A stretch of DNA of 64,000 bases from Mucilaginibacter paludis DSM 18603 (GCF_000166195.2 NZ_CM001403.1:372001-436000); one strand, 5' to 3'; counted from the first letter of the stretch, positions 44,467 through 54,600 are shown. Program-made: numbers and translations. The notes: generated from the letters alone by a model not told the origin.

Positions 44467-44490
44467 TTTAAATAGCTTATTAATCTGTTT

Positions 44491-44544
44491 AACAACCAGC
44501 ATTCCGTATGGTATTTAACTGTAAAAGGATGCTGGTTGTTATTT
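44491..44544 (+). terminator. Terminator after susD
   Basis: AACAACCAGCATTCC (44491-44505) pairs with GGATGCTGGTTGTT (44527-44540) with one bulge, then ATTTTAATT. It separates the uptake genes from the thioredoxin genes. Confidence 0.75.
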
Positions 44545-44586
44545 TAATTAAACTCGGCAAAACGCATCCAATTTAAAACTATCCTA

Positions 44587-45711
44587 TTGAAAACAAACAT
44601 CATCTTACTGGCCATTTTAGCAAGTGCTTCTGTAGCCCTTTCCTCGTTTCAATACCAGCCTCCCGGTTTTAAAATCACCGGAAAAATTACCGGCTTAACA
44701 GATGGTAAAGTATACCTGGAACATACCCTAAATAAACAGACTTTTACCGACTCGACTTTGGCAAAAAATGGCACGTTTGTTTTTGAAGGCACTACAGCTG
44801 AACCTTTGCTTTATACTGTTAAAATAGGTAACAGGCAGCAAAAGGTATTTTTTGTTGAGAATGCCAATATCACTCTTACCGGCAGTAAAGATTCGTTGTA
44901 CAAAGCTTCCGTAAGGGGCTCAAAAACGCAAGACGAGTACATGGATTTTTATGACGTTGCCTGGAAACCAATCACAGCCAAAGCTGGAGATATTTATCGC
45001 AGGTTGGCTATTGCAAACCAAAATGGCAAAATCAAGCTCGATTCGGCAAGCCATAAACCTTTTGATGATGAATTTGCGGCATTGGATCAATTGAACCAAA
45101 CTATAGTAAGCCAATATGTGGCATCCCACACGCATTCCGTAGCGGCAGCAGTGGTTATCCAGGACAGGTTTATCAACTTTCCTAATTACGATGTAGCCGC
45201 CAAGCTATTTACCTTATTAACCGACAATGTAAAAAACTCGTATTACGGTAAAGAAGTAAAAGCCCGGTTAGACTTGGCCTCCAAAACAGCTGTCGGAAAA
45301 ATGGCACCCCAATTTGTCATGAACGACACCACGGGCAAGGCCGTTAAATTATCCGACTATAAAGGCCAATATGTATTGATTGATTTTTGGGCAAGCTGGT
45401 GCGGACCCTGCCGTGCAGAAAACCCTAACGTGGTTAAGGTATACCAAAAATACCATGCTAAAGGTTTAGAGATCATTGGCGTATCGCTGGATGGCAAAAA
45501 GGAGGCCTGGCTCAAAGCCATTCATGCCGATAAGCTCACCTGGCAGCATGTATCTGATTTAAAGGGATGGCAAAATGCGGTTGCTTTGCAATATGGCATA
45601 TCGGCCGTGCCACAAAACTTTTTGCTGGATAAGGAAGGTAAAATTATAGCCACCAATTTACGCGGTAAAGATCTGGAAGTTAAAATGGCCCAGGTTTTAG
45701 CAGCCAATTAA
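44587..45711 (+). CDS. TlpA-family thioredoxin with DUF4369 domain, TTG start
   Basis: A 374-residue exported protein. The start codon is TTG at 44587: no ATG precedes the signal peptide (NIILLAILASASVALSS) in frame. The N-terminal DUF4369 domain (FKITGKITGLTDGKVYLEH) is followed by a helical region and a C-terminal thioredoxin fold with FWASWCGPCRAENP and AVPQNFLLDKEGKI. It is laid out as the protein at 14411 and is followed by another thioredoxin protein after 21 bases, with which it likely forms an operon. Possible role: keeping a secreted client reduced. Confidence 0.9.
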   Translation: MKTNIILLAILASASVALSSFQYQPPGFKITGKITGLTDGKVYLEHTLNKQTFTDSTLAKNGTFVFEGTTAEPLLYTVKIGNRQQKVFFVENANITLTGSKDSLYKASVRGSKTQDEYMDFYDVAWKPITAKAGDIYRRLAIANQNGKIKLDSASHKPFDDEFAALDQLNQTIVSQYVASHTHSVAAAVVIQDRFINFPNYDVAAKLFTLLTDNVKNSYYGKEVKARLDLASKTAVGKMAPQFVMNDTTGKAVKLSDYKGQYVLIDFWASWCGPCRAENPNVVKVYQKYHAKGLEIIGVSLDGKKEAWLKAIHADKLTWQHVSDLKGWQNAVALQYGISAVPQNFLLDKEGKIIATNLRGKDLEVKMAQVLAAN

Positions 45712-45732
45712 CCGTTTAAAACTAAGCAAACC

Positions 45733-47238
45733 ATGAGCAATAAAAAAGCATTGATCATAGCAGGAAGCATCTTCTTTTTATCGGTAGCATTTCATCATCA
45801 GTCGGTTGCGCAATTGGCCACGCCTGCTGACAGTACGAAAAAGTACCTGAATAGATTAGTGGCATCAGGCTCTCCATCTGATAAGATAGCTTTAAACCAA
45901 CAGTTACAGCAATTAGCGGCAAGTAACAACGAAGCCGATATGATTTTGGCCGCCAATTACTATTACCGTTTAAAAAACGCGAGAGCTGCGGATTCCATCA
46001 GCAAAGAACAAGTAAGAAAATTTCCGGAAGGAATGCAAGCCCGGAATTTAGATCAACAAGCTATTTACAACGAAAAAGGTGCAGCCAATATGGAGATGGC
46101 TTACCAAAAATGGATTAAAAAGTTTCCGCCTCAAAAGTTCCCTTCTCTTCCTTTAGGAGAAGACAGGGTAATTTATGATTATGCACGGAGCAGCATTGCC
46201 GTTGCTTATGCTAAGGAAAAAAACACGCCCAAAGCTATTTATTATGCTGGTTTACTGGAAGCTGATTTTTGGAAAGGCAATGGTTACAGCGGCTTAGCAG
46301 AGGTGTTTTATAAAAATGGCGATTTGGCTAATGCAGATATCTTCGTAAAAAAAGCATTGGAAAGCGCAGCCACTTTTACCGATGGCAAAAAAGGCGATAG
46401 CAACGCAGCTAAATTTGCGGCATCGGGCTATCCGAATTTGTGCAGTACCTATGCTAAAATTTTGTATGATGAGAAGAAATATGCCGAATCATTAAAATAC
46501 CTTGAAATGGCCGTTAAAAGTAGCGCGGAACCAAGTCCAGACATTAATTTCAGATACGCCCAAACCTTAATGGCGCTTAACCGCAACCAGGAAGCTTTTG
46601 ATAAAATGGATGCAGCCGTAAAATCGGGCAAGGCAAACCAGGAGATGTCGGACCTGTTTAAAACCTTATACATTAAGGTAAAGGGCAGCGACACCGGTTT
46701 TGGAGCTTATGAAGCCGCAATAAAAAAGGGTATCACCGAAAACCTGCAAAAAAAACTGAACAAGGAAATGGTAGACGAACCAGCAGCCCAGTTCACCTTA
46801 ACCGACCTGAAAGGTAACCAAGTATCCTTAGCCGATTTAAAGGGCAAAGTTGTAGTGCTCGATTTTTGGGCCACCTGGTGCGGCCCCTGCAAAGCATCCT
46901 TCCCGGCCATGCAAATGGCAGTTAACAAATACCAGAACGACCCCAAGGTAAAGTTTTTATTTATTCATACCTGGGAAAAATCAGCCACGCCGGTTGATGA
47001 TGCCAAAGCTTTCATTGCAAGCATGAAATATAATTTTGATGTATTGATGGACCTGAAAGATCCTGAAACCAAAGAAAACAAGGTGGTAAGCAGCTACAAA
47101 GTATACGGCATACCGGCCAAGTTTGTAATTGATACCAACGGCAAAATCCGTTTTAAACTAACCGGTTTCGACGGTAGTAAGGAAGCCGCCGTTGAAGAGG
47201 TTTCCATGATGATAGAGATGGCCAAAAGCAAATCTTAA
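45733..47238 (+). CDS. Thioredoxin-like protein with TPR-like middle
   Basis: A 501-residue exported protein (signal ALIIAGSIFFLSVAFHHQSVAQ). The middle part is helical and TPR-like (YYRLKNARAADSISKEQV, SYAKILYDEKKYAESLKYL-like, FRYAQTLMALNRNQEAFDKM). The C-terminal ~150 residues are a TlpA-type thioredoxin with FTLTDLKGNQVSLADLKGK, FWATWCGPCKASFP and GIPAKFVIDTNGKIR. It follows the DUF4369 thioredoxin on the same strand. The client is not known; the two could assist cytochrome or disulfide handling, but this is inference. Confidence 0.9.
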   Translation: MSNKKALIIAGSIFFLSVAFHHQSVAQLATPADSTKKYLNRLVASGSPSDKIALNQQLQQLAASNNEADMILAANYYYRLKNARAADSISKEQVRKFPEGMQARNLDQQAIYNEKGAANMEMAYQKWIKKFPPQKFPSLPLGEDRVIYDYARSSIAVAYAKEKNTPKAIYYAGLLEADFWKGNGYSGLAEVFYKNGDLANADIFVKKALESAATFTDGKKGDSNAAKFAASGYPNLCSTYAKILYDEKKYAESLKYLEMAVKSSAEPSPDINFRYAQTLMALNRNQEAFDKMDAAVKSGKANQEMSDLFKTLYIKVKGSDTGFGAYEAAIKKGITENLQKKLNKEMVDEPAAQFTLTDLKGNQVSLADLKGKVVVLDFWATWCGPCKASFPAMQMAVNKYQNDPKVKFLFIHTWEKSATPVDDAKAFIASMKYNFDVLMDLKDPETKENKVVSSYKVYGIPAKFVIDTNGKIRFKLTGFDGSKEAAVEEVSMMIEMAKSKS

Positions 47239-47267
47239 ATATTATAAATTAAAACGTGTTGATCGAC

Positions 47268-47303
47268 TTGTAAACTGACGCGGCCCAAGCCGTTAGTTTA
47301 CAA
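47268..47303. terminator. Imperfect hairpin between convergent genes
   Basis: TTGTAAACT ... AGTTTACAA outer arms with an inner GCGGC/GCCG-type stem. It overlaps the last codons of the minus-strand gene and may end both transcripts. Confidence 0.5.
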
Positions 47304-48384
47304 ATCGGTTAAACGATCTCCAGTATTTATCCTTATAAACTTTATAACCCAAGTTGAGCAGGCCTGCATATTTTTGTTTTAAAGCATACATAACTTTTGA
47401 TGATTTTCTAAAATCATTACACGCTATGTAAATTTCTCTGGCATTATCTGCCGTTTGCCTGCCTATATTTAAATAGGCATCTGCATCATTAAGCTGCGCC
47501 AAAATATCATCTTCTATATCATCCAAAAGCCGATACGTTTCATTATCCGGCATTCCATTGTTGTTTTCGCCATTATACTTAATTTCAACATCCAGTATCC
47601 ACGGATGGGATGCCTTGCCCTCCCACCCCAATAACCCTATATTAATAATGGCCAACATCGGGGCGCCGTTACTTAATTTTGCTTCTAATGCTGCAAAGCT
47701 ATCGTTAGCCGGGTTGTATTGGAGGTCCCCGTATTTCTCAACAAATTCTTTTTCGCGCCAAATTAAATAAGGTTTCAGTTTTTCAATAGGTATCAACTCT
47801 TTTTCGGCCTGCTCTTTTCCTATCACGGCTATAGCATCAATGGTGGTAACAAAATTCAACTCTCCCAAAAAGTTATCTAAAAATATCAGGCTCCCGTTAA
47901 TTATGGTATTTTCATCTGCCTCATTAAAATCGGCATGGATAACCTTGATGTCAATTTCATCCGGGCAATCCGGAATATCATCAGCATAAAAAAACAGATT
48001 CTCCGCAGTGAAGGAGTAGTTGGCCATTGTTATACTCACATTCTTAATATCCAAGGCCGGCTTTAGGGCTGTAAACATCCAACCGGTTATTGGTGGTGCC
48101 GCATTTACAAGTTCTTCTGCAAAAACAATATTCGTTATAACACCGTCGGCTGTTAAAACCAATTCGGCTGTTTGCGCGTCGGCCATGCCTGCTAAAAAAA
48201 AGAACCCGCTTTTCAATTGATTCAGTTTGACCTATAGCTGATCAAAAAAATCGGCTTCAATGTTTTTATGCTCTTTTACAGCCTTAAAAAACAACTGTTC
48301 GTTCTTTTTAAACCAGTTCCAAAAATCTTCGTTCGATTTAACTGGCTGTTCCTTTTTTCCGAATAAGTTTTTAAGCAGACTCAT
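47293..48384 (-). pseudogene. DUF695-like protein gene with in-frame amber codon
   Basis: From the ATG at 48384 the frame reads MSLLKNLFGKKEQPV, EDFWNWFKKNEQLFFKAVKE, ADFFDQL, then TAG at 48234-48232, then goes on in the same frame: VKLNQLKSGFFFLAGMADAQ for 307 further codons. No frame change is needed, so a single substitution made the stop (TAG from e.g. TCG, TTG, AAG or CAG). The C-terminal part resembles DUF695-type proteins (FRKSSKVMYALKQKYAG). The TTG at 48216 is not a credible start. Pseudogene, sequencing error or readthrough are all possible. Function of the family unknown. Confidence 0.8.
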
Positions 48385-48608
48385 CAATTTTTCTATTTTT
48401 CGATAAATATAGGCGTTAACATCAAATTAAAAAATCAGCTTTCCATCCAGCAATGCATCTACCGGTAATCTCATGCATTGTTCTATTATCGTCCGCCTCC
48501 TATATACCAATCAAAAAAATCTCATTTATAAAAATATCATAAAAAAACACACCATCTGTTATCTTTTTTACCTCAAATAGGTTATGTTTATAAAATAAAA
48601 CGCGGTTT

Positions 48609-51600
48609 ATGTCAATAAAAGTAGCCATTCGTCATTACACCAGTTATAAATATAGCCGGCATATTAAGCTTTCTCCTCAAGTTATCCGTTTACGCCCTGC
48701 GGCTCATTCGCGTACCCTGATAAAGGGCTACTCTTTAAAAATATCACCTGAAAATCACTTCATCAACTGGCAGCAGGATCCTTTTGGCAACTACCTTGCC
48801 CGTATTGTTTTCCCCGACCCGGTAAATGAGTTTATTGTTGATGTAGAGGTAATTGCCGATATGGTGGTGATTAATCCCTTCGATTTTTTTGTTGAAGATT
48901 ACGCCAAAGATTACCCCTTTACTTACGAGGAAGCCTTACAAAAAAACCTGGTTCCGTACCTTGAAATCACCGAAAGCGGGCCGTTGTTAAAGCAGCTGAT
49001 TGATAAGGCACACGATCTGCTTAAAACCACTCCGGTTACGCTCGATTTTTTAGTCGCCCTTAACCAGATGCTCTACAGGGAGATCTCATACAACGTGAGG
49101 ATGGAACCCGGCATACAAAGCTGCGAAGATACGCTGACGTTAAAATCAGGTTCGTGCCGTGATGTAGCCTGGCTGTTTGTGCAATTGCTTCGGCATTTTA
49201 ACATGGCTGCCCGCTTTGCATCGGGCTACCTGGTGCAGTTAAAGCCCGATATTAAGTCGCTCTTCGGTGCATCAGGCCCCGAAGAGGACTTTACAGATTT
49301 ACATGCCTGGGCCGAGGTTTATCTGCCCGGCGCAGGATGGGTAGGCCTTGATGCTACATCGGGCTTGTTTGCCGGCGAAGGGCATATCCCTTTAGCCTGC
49401 ACGCCCGATCCGCAAAGCGCCGCTCCTATCAGCGGCATGGCCGAGGCCTGCGAAACCGAATTTGAATTTAAAAACACCATTACCCGCGTTGAAGAAAAAC
49501 CCCGTGTAACCAAACCATTTTCGGACAAGCAATGGGACGATATTATGGCCCTTGGCGATCAGGTTGACGAGGAGTTTGAGGCCAATAATGTGCGTTTAAC
49601 CATGGGTGGCGAACCCACCTTTGTAGCTATAGATAATAACGAAGCACCGGAATGGAATTCTGCAGCCGATGGCGAACATAAGCGCCGCTTATCTAACATC
49701 CTGTTCCATAAACTTAAAAACGAATATGGCAAAGGAGCGTTAATGCAATATGGCCAGGGTAAGTGGTACCCCGGCGAGCCTCTCCCCCGCTGGAAACTGG
49801 CCTGCTACTGGCGCAAAGATGATATCCCCTTATGGAACAATGATACGCTGATGGCCGATCTGTCTAAAGATTATGGCCTTACCGCCCGGGATGCCGAAAG
49901 ATTTATGCAAGCCTTTACTCAGGAGTTGCACATCGATCCGGGGTATATTACGGCAACTTATGAAGACCCTTTTTACTTTTTGTGGGAAGAAAGCAAAACG
50001 CCTATCAATGTTGATCCGCTTAAGGTAGACCTCAAATCGCCATTAGAACGCCAAAAACTGGCCGAATTGCTCAACAATGGCCTTAACGAACCAGTAGGCT
50101 ATGTTGTGCCCATTAAATGGGATTTTGAGCGGAGCAACTGGCAGAGCTGTAAATGGTCGTTCAGGCGGAATAACCTGTTTCTGGTTCCCGGCAATTCGCC
50201 GGTGGGCTTACGCTTGCCGCTGGATTCGATACAATATTTTAATCCGGAAGAGCAGGAAACCCTACCCGAGCACAGCTTGTTTGCCGATGTGGAAGCTTTA
50301 CCCAACGCCAACCGGTATATCCCCGAAGCAGGCCCTGATTTTAACAACAGCCCGATAATATTCAAAACGGCCCTGGTGGTTGAGGTTAGGCAAGGCAAAT
50401 TGTTTATCTTTTTCCCGCCGACCAGCTATTTTGAGCATTACTTATACCTGGTGAATGCGGTAGAACGCACAGCCGAAAAGCTGAACGTGCCGGTATTGAT
50501 AGAAGGGTATGATCCTCCGTCGGACAACCGGGTTACCAAGATGATGATCACCCCAGATCCGGGCGTCATTGAGGTAAATATTCATCCGGCATCGAGCTGG
50601 CGCGAACTGGCCGAAAATTACGACATCCTCTACAAAAAAGCAGCGGAATCAAAACTGGCTACCGAAAAATTCAACGTTGACGGTCGCCATACCGGTACCG
50701 GTGGCGGCAACCACGTTACCCTTGGCGGCCTTACACCTGCCGATAGCCCGTTGCTGCGCCGCCCGGATATTTTGCGCAGCTTTATTACTTTTTGGCAACA
50801 CCATCCCAGCCTGTCGTACCTTTTCAGTACGCAGTTTATTGGACCAACCAGCCAGGCGCCCCGGGTTGACGAGGGCCGGGTAGAAAACCTATACGAGTTG
50901 GAGATCGCCTTTCAGCAAATTCCGGACGGAGGAGAAAACGAAGTTCCGTTTTGGCTGGTCGACAGGATCTTCCGCCATTTTTTAACCGATATCACCGGCA
51001 ACACGCATCGTTCCGAGTTTTGTATCGATAAGCTCTACTCGCCCGATTCATCAAGCGGACGCTTGGGGATACTGGAGTTCAGGGGTTTTGATATGCCACC
51101 GCATTACCGCATGAGCATGGTTCAATTCCTGCTGATCCGCACCCTACTGGCCTGGTTCTGGAAAACCCCGTACAACCACAAACTGGTACGCTGGGGCACC
51201 GAACTGCATGATCGCTTTTTACTGCCACACTATTGCCATAAGGACATGACCGAGGTGGTAAACAGCCTTCGCGATGCCGGGTATGGCTTTGATATATCCT
51301 GGTTCGAGCCGTTTTTCAGCTTCCGTTTCCCATTTTTAGGGCAGTTGCAGGTTGATGATATCAATATAGAAATCAGGATGGCTATTGAGCCCTGGCATGT
51401 ACTGGGCGAAGAAATGTCGAGCACTGGCACAGCCCGCTTTGTTGATTCCTCGCTTGAGCGTGTGCAGGTTAAGGTATCCGGATTAACGGATTCGCGCTAT
51501 ACCTTTTTGTGCAACGGAATTAAAATCCCGCTGGTAAGCACCGGCATACAGGGCGAATACATTGCCGGTGTACGTTACCGGGCCTGGCAGCCACCATCGG

Positions 51601-51953
51601 CACTACACCCTACTATAGGAGTGGATACCCCGTTAGTGTTCGATTTGTTTGATACCTGGACACAAAAATCAGTAGCGGCTTGCCAGTACCATGTATCGCA
51701 CCCGGGCGGCCGCAGCTACGATACCTATCCGGTAAACAGCTACGAAGCCGAGTCGCGCATTATTTCACGTTTTTTTGATTTTGGCCATTCTATTGGTTTG
51801 GTTGAACCTACAATTAATCAGGCAACTGCCGGAGGGCGCTTCATTACAAAAATGAATATACTGCCAAAGTATACCATCACTAACGAAGTGATTAACCCCG
51901 ATTACCCCTATACCATGGATTTAAGGCGATATAAAAATGCGAAAAATTTGTAG
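48609..51953 (+). CDS. Transglutaminase-like protein with C-terminal DUF2126 domain
   Basis: An 1114-residue protein. Residues ~1-290: N-terminal beta domain (IRHYTSYKYSRHIKLSPQVI) and a transglutaminase/cysteine-protease fold with C183 (SGSCRDVAWLFVQLL), H232 (DLHAWAEVY) and D248 (WVGLDATSG). The remaining ~800 residues match the long DUF2126 region (LTMGGEPTFVAIDN, FERSNWQSCKWSFRRNNLFL, TGGGNHVTLGGLTPADSPLLRRPDIL in parts, LEFRGFDMPPHYRMSMVQ). It is the first gene of the ATP-grasp/alpha-E/transglutaminase cluster. Comparative genomics of amidoligases predicts that these clusters make and attach or trim a peptide; the product is unknown. Confidence 0.93.
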   Translation: MSIKVAIRHYTSYKYSRHIKLSPQVIRLRPAAHSRTLIKGYSLKISPENHFINWQQDPFGNYLARIVFPDPVNEFIVDVEVIADMVVINPFDFFVEDYAKDYPFTYEEALQKNLVPYLEITESGPLLKQLIDKAHDLLKTTPVTLDFLVALNQMLYREISYNVRMEPGIQSCEDTLTLKSGSCRDVAWLFVQLLRHFNMAARFASGYLVQLKPDIKSLFGASGPEEDFTDLHAWAEVYLPGAGWVGLDATSGLFAGEGHIPLACTPDPQSAAPISGMAEACETEFEFKNTITRVEEKPRVTKPFSDKQWDDIMALGDQVDEEFEANNVRLTMGGEPTFVAIDNNEAPEWNSAADGEHKRRLSNILFHKLKNEYGKGALMQYGQGKWYPGEPLPRWKLACYWRKDDIPLWNNDTLMADLSKDYGLTARDAERFMQAFTQELHIDPGYITATYEDPFYFLWEESKTPINVDPLKVDLKSPLERQKLAELLNNGLNEPVGYVVPIKWDFERSNWQSCKWSFRRNNLFLVPGNSPVGLRLPLDSIQYFNPEEQETLPEHSLFADVEALPNANRYIPEAGPDFNNSPIIFKTALVVEVRQGKLFIFFPPTSYFEHYLYLVNAVERTAEKLNVPVLIEGYDPPSDNRVTKMMITPDPGVIEVNIHPASSWRELAENYDILYKKAAESKLATEKFNVDGRHTGTGGGNHVTLGGLTPADSPLLRRPDILRSFITFWQHHPSLSYLFSTQFIGPTSQAPRVDEGRVENLYELEIAFQQIPDGGENEVPFWLVDRIFRHFLTDITGNTHRSEFCIDKLYSPDSSSGRLGILEFRGFDMPPHYRMSMVQFLLIRTLLAWFWKTPYNHKLVRWGTELHDRFLLPHYCHKDMTEVVNSLRDAGYGFDISWFEPFFSFRFPFLGQLQVDDINIEIRMAIEPWHVLGEEMSSTGTARFVDSSLERVQVKVSGLTDSRYTFLCNGIKIPLVSTGIQGEYIAGVRYRAWQPPSALHPTIGVDTPLVFDLFDTWTQKSVAACQYHVSHPGGRSYDTYPVNSYEAESRIISRFFDFGHSIGLVEPTINQATAGGRFITKMNILPKYTITNEVINPDYPYTMDLRRYKNAKNL

Positions 51954-51976
51954 CGAAAAAATGCGAGATTTGACAA

Positions 51977-54532
51977 ATGATTGAAACCTACTTGCGGCAA
52001 AGTAGCAATACCGCTAAACCTTTTTTTGATGAACTGGTGACGCCCGACGGATTGGTTAGGGACCACTGGAAAAAGCTGGCTCATGCGTATGTTGAGCTCG
52101 GCCTCGAAAAAATGGAGCAACGCAGCAAGGAGATAGGTCAGGAATTGCGCGAAAACGGGGTTACCTACAACGTTTACAGTGATCCTGAAGGCATCAATCG
52201 CCCCTGGAAGCTTGACCCTGTGCCTATGGTATTTAGCCAACAGGAATGGGAGAACATTGAGCGTGGGCTGGTGCAGCGTGCCGAACTGCTAAACCTCATC
52301 CTGACGGATATTTATGGTGAGCGCAAACTAATTAAAGAGGGACTTATCCCTTTAGAGTTAGTGTTTACGCATAAAGGTTTTTTGCGGCAAGCCGATAAGG
52401 TAAAAATACCGGGCAAGTTTCAACTGATCCAGTACTCGGCCGACCTGGTTAGGGGCCCAATGGGCAAGATGTGGGTACTGCATGACCGTACCGACGCACC
52501 ATCCGGCGCTGGCTATACCCTGGAGAACAGGGCCGCCATGACGCGGGTTTTCCCGGATTTGATCCGCGAGAACCAGGTGCGCAAAATTTCATCTTATTAT
52601 CAAACCTTAAAAAATACCCTTAACAAACTCGCCCTTCAAAATAAAGAAAACCCGAGGATCGTGCTCTTGTCGCCGGGAACCGCCAACGAAACCTATTTTG
52701 AACACGCTTACCTGGCATCATCCTTAGGCTTTACGCTTGCCTTAGGGCAGGATTTAACTGTGAGCGACGGCTACGTATGGCTTAAAACCCTGCGCGGGCT
52801 TGAGAAAGTTGATGTGATTGTACGAAGGGTTGATGATATATTTTGTGATCCGCTTGAATTTCTGGGCGACTCGCACCTGGGCGTTGTAGGGCTGATGGAG
52901 GCCGTTCGGCAAAAAAAAGTAACTATTATTAATCCGCTGGGCTGCCGTATTTTAGAAAATCCAGGCTTGATGGCTTTTTTGCCACGGCTTTGCAAACACT
53001 TATTAAACGAGGAACTGATTTTACCATCGGTAGCAACCTGGTGGTGCGGCCAGGAAAAGGAAAAACAATATGTACTTGATAACCTGCCGCTTCTAATTAC
53101 CCGGTCAATTTACCGGAGTAACGAAAACGCGCCTTACATTGGTAACGAGCTTGATAGCAAACAGCTGGAAGCGCTCCGTAAAGAAATTAACACACGTCCT
53201 TACCTTTACGTGGCGCAAGAAGTAGTCAGTTTTAGTACCACACCATCATTAATTGATGATAAGCTGGAGGCTTGTAATGCCATCTTCAGGAGTTACCTGG
53301 TAGCAGATATTGAAAAACAGCAATATCACGTGATGCCAGGCGGTTTATCCAGGAGTTTCCCGGCAAAGGGCGAGTTTATTATATCAAATCAATCGGGCGG
53401 CATCAGTAAAGATACCTGGGTATTAGGCCCGCAGCCGTTGGATAGCCAGGCTAAATCATCGCCCAATCAGCCTATTTTGCGACAGGTAAAAAACGTTTTG
53501 CCGAGCAGAACCGGCGAAAGCCTGTTTTGGTTAGGCCGGTATCTTGAAAGGGCCGTTAGTAACGTGAGGATGATGCGCATTGTACTTAAAATTTACAATG
53601 AGCGGGATGACGAGATCCACCCGGAAACCAACCAGTCGCTGGTAATACTGCTTAAAAGCTTAAGCGCCTTAACGGGCACGCTTCCGGGTTTTGCAGAGCC
53701 GGACGAAAAAAAATTACGACAACCCGAAGAGGAACTACGATCATTAGCCGTAGATGCCGACCGGCCGGGCACACTTGCACAGTCGCTCCAATCCTTTTTA
53801 ACCAACGGCTATGCCGTGCGCGACCGTTTAAGCTTAGATACCTGGCGGATATTGGATAGCATATCCGAGGAGCTTGAGCTGATGAAGCAAAACGGCAACG
53901 ACCTCAGGAAAATTTATCATAACCTGGATCAGTTTATTATTAAGCTGATGGCTTTTGTAGGCCTCAACAATGATAACATGACGAGGGCGTCCAGCTGGCG
54001 CCTGCTTAATATCGGCAGGTTTTTGGAGTCGGCAATAAACACCTGTACCATTTTACAGGCCGCTTTAGGTAAAAATGTAAAACCTGATGTTGAAAAACAA
54101 CTGATGGAATTGGTGCTGATGTGTCATGAGAGTTTGGTTACCTACCGCTACCTGTACCGCTCAACATTACAGTTGCCGGGGGTATTAAATTTGTTGCTGG
54201 TTAATGAGGACAATCCCAAATCGGTAGGTTTTTTAATAGCCGAAATTGATGAGCACCTCACCCACTTGCCCAATAATTACACCGAAGGTGGCTTAAGCCC
54301 GGCACACAAAAAACTGCTGGAAGCCTTAACCATGATCAGGCTTTGCGATATCAATAAACTGGTTGCCTCGGGCGCTATAAATGATCCAGGCAAAAAAGCG
54401 CTGAACCATTTTTTGCACCATTTAATTGATTTGCTCAACCAGGCATCAACCATCATTTTTGAAAGCTATTTTAGCCCGGCGCAAAGCCAGTACAGTTTTG
54501 TAAAAAGTAATAGTACCCTCCAGGAATTATGA
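51977..54532 (+). CDS. Circularly permuted type 2 ATP-grasp / alpha-E fusion protein
   Basis: An 851-residue protein, 23 bases after the transglutaminase. Residues ~1-480 form the circularly permuted ATP-grasp (DGLVRDHWKKLAHAY, RPWKLDPVPMVFSQQEW, LVQRAELLNLILTDIYGER, GYTLENRAAMTRVFPDL, IVLLSPGTANETYFEHAYLA, DVIVRRVDDIFCDPLEF), an amide- or ester-bond forming enzyme. The alpha-E domain (all-helical) follows from ~510 (LPSRTGESLFWLGRYLERA ... NLLLVNEDNPKSVGFLI). In many genomes these are separate genes; here they are fused. It should ligate amino acids using ATP, together with the neighbouring transglutaminases. No substrate is known. Confidence 0.93.
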   Translation: MIETYLRQSSNTAKPFFDELVTPDGLVRDHWKKLAHAYVELGLEKMEQRSKEIGQELRENGVTYNVYSDPEGINRPWKLDPVPMVFSQQEWENIERGLVQRAELLNLILTDIYGERKLIKEGLIPLELVFTHKGFLRQADKVKIPGKFQLIQYSADLVRGPMGKMWVLHDRTDAPSGAGYTLENRAAMTRVFPDLIRENQVRKISSYYQTLKNTLNKLALQNKENPRIVLLSPGTANETYFEHAYLASSLGFTLALGQDLTVSDGYVWLKTLRGLEKVDVIVRRVDDIFCDPLEFLGDSHLGVVGLMEAVRQKKVTIINPLGCRILENPGLMAFLPRLCKHLLNEELILPSVATWWCGQEKEKQYVLDNLPLLITRSIYRSNENAPYIGNELDSKQLEALRKEINTRPYLYVAQEVVSFSTTPSLIDDKLEACNAIFRSYLVADIEKQQYHVMPGGLSRSFPAKGEFIISNQSGGISKDTWVLGPQPLDSQAKSSPNQPILRQVKNVLPSRTGESLFWLGRYLERAVSNVRMMRIVLKIYNERDDEIHPETNQSLVILLKSLSALTGTLPGFAEPDEKKLRQPEEELRSLAVDADRPGTLAQSLQSFLTNGYAVRDRLSLDTWRILDSISEELELMKQNGNDLRKIYHNLDQFIIKLMAFVGLNNDNMTRASSWRLLNIGRFLESAINTCTILQAALGKNVKPDVEKQLMELVLMCHESLVTYRYLYRSTLQLPGVLNLLLVNEDNPKSVGFLIAEIDEHLTHLPNNYTEGGLSPAHKKLLEALTMIRLCDINKLVASGAINDPGKKALNHFLHHLIDLLNQASTIIFESYFSPAQSQYSFVKSNSTLQEL

Positions 54533-54600
54533 AAGCTACTTATCTAAATTCAGACCGGCATAATTTTGATTGGACATTTAACCGGCAGCCAGGCGCATGA
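54529..54600 (+). CDS. 23-residue ORF coupled to both neighbours
   Basis: ATG at 54529 overlaps the stop of the ATP-grasp gene (ATGA), and its own TGA at 54598-54600 overlaps the ATG of the next transglutaminase (ATGA). The peptide begins MKATYLNSDRHNFDW and ends FNRQPGA. No family is recognised. It may be a coupling device that carries ribosomes to the next gene, a small product, or chance. Confidence 0.4.
   Translation: MKATYLNSDRHNFDWTFNRQPGA

Noticed and set aside
48232..48234. Stop-codon reassignment or selenocysteine/pyrrolysine use
   Set aside because: One isolated TAG; no SECIS-like stem or pyl genes are visible and other genes show no internal stops.
51908..52240. 110-codon minus-strand frame at the DUF2126/ATP-grasp junction
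   Set aside because: Antisense to two well-supported genes.
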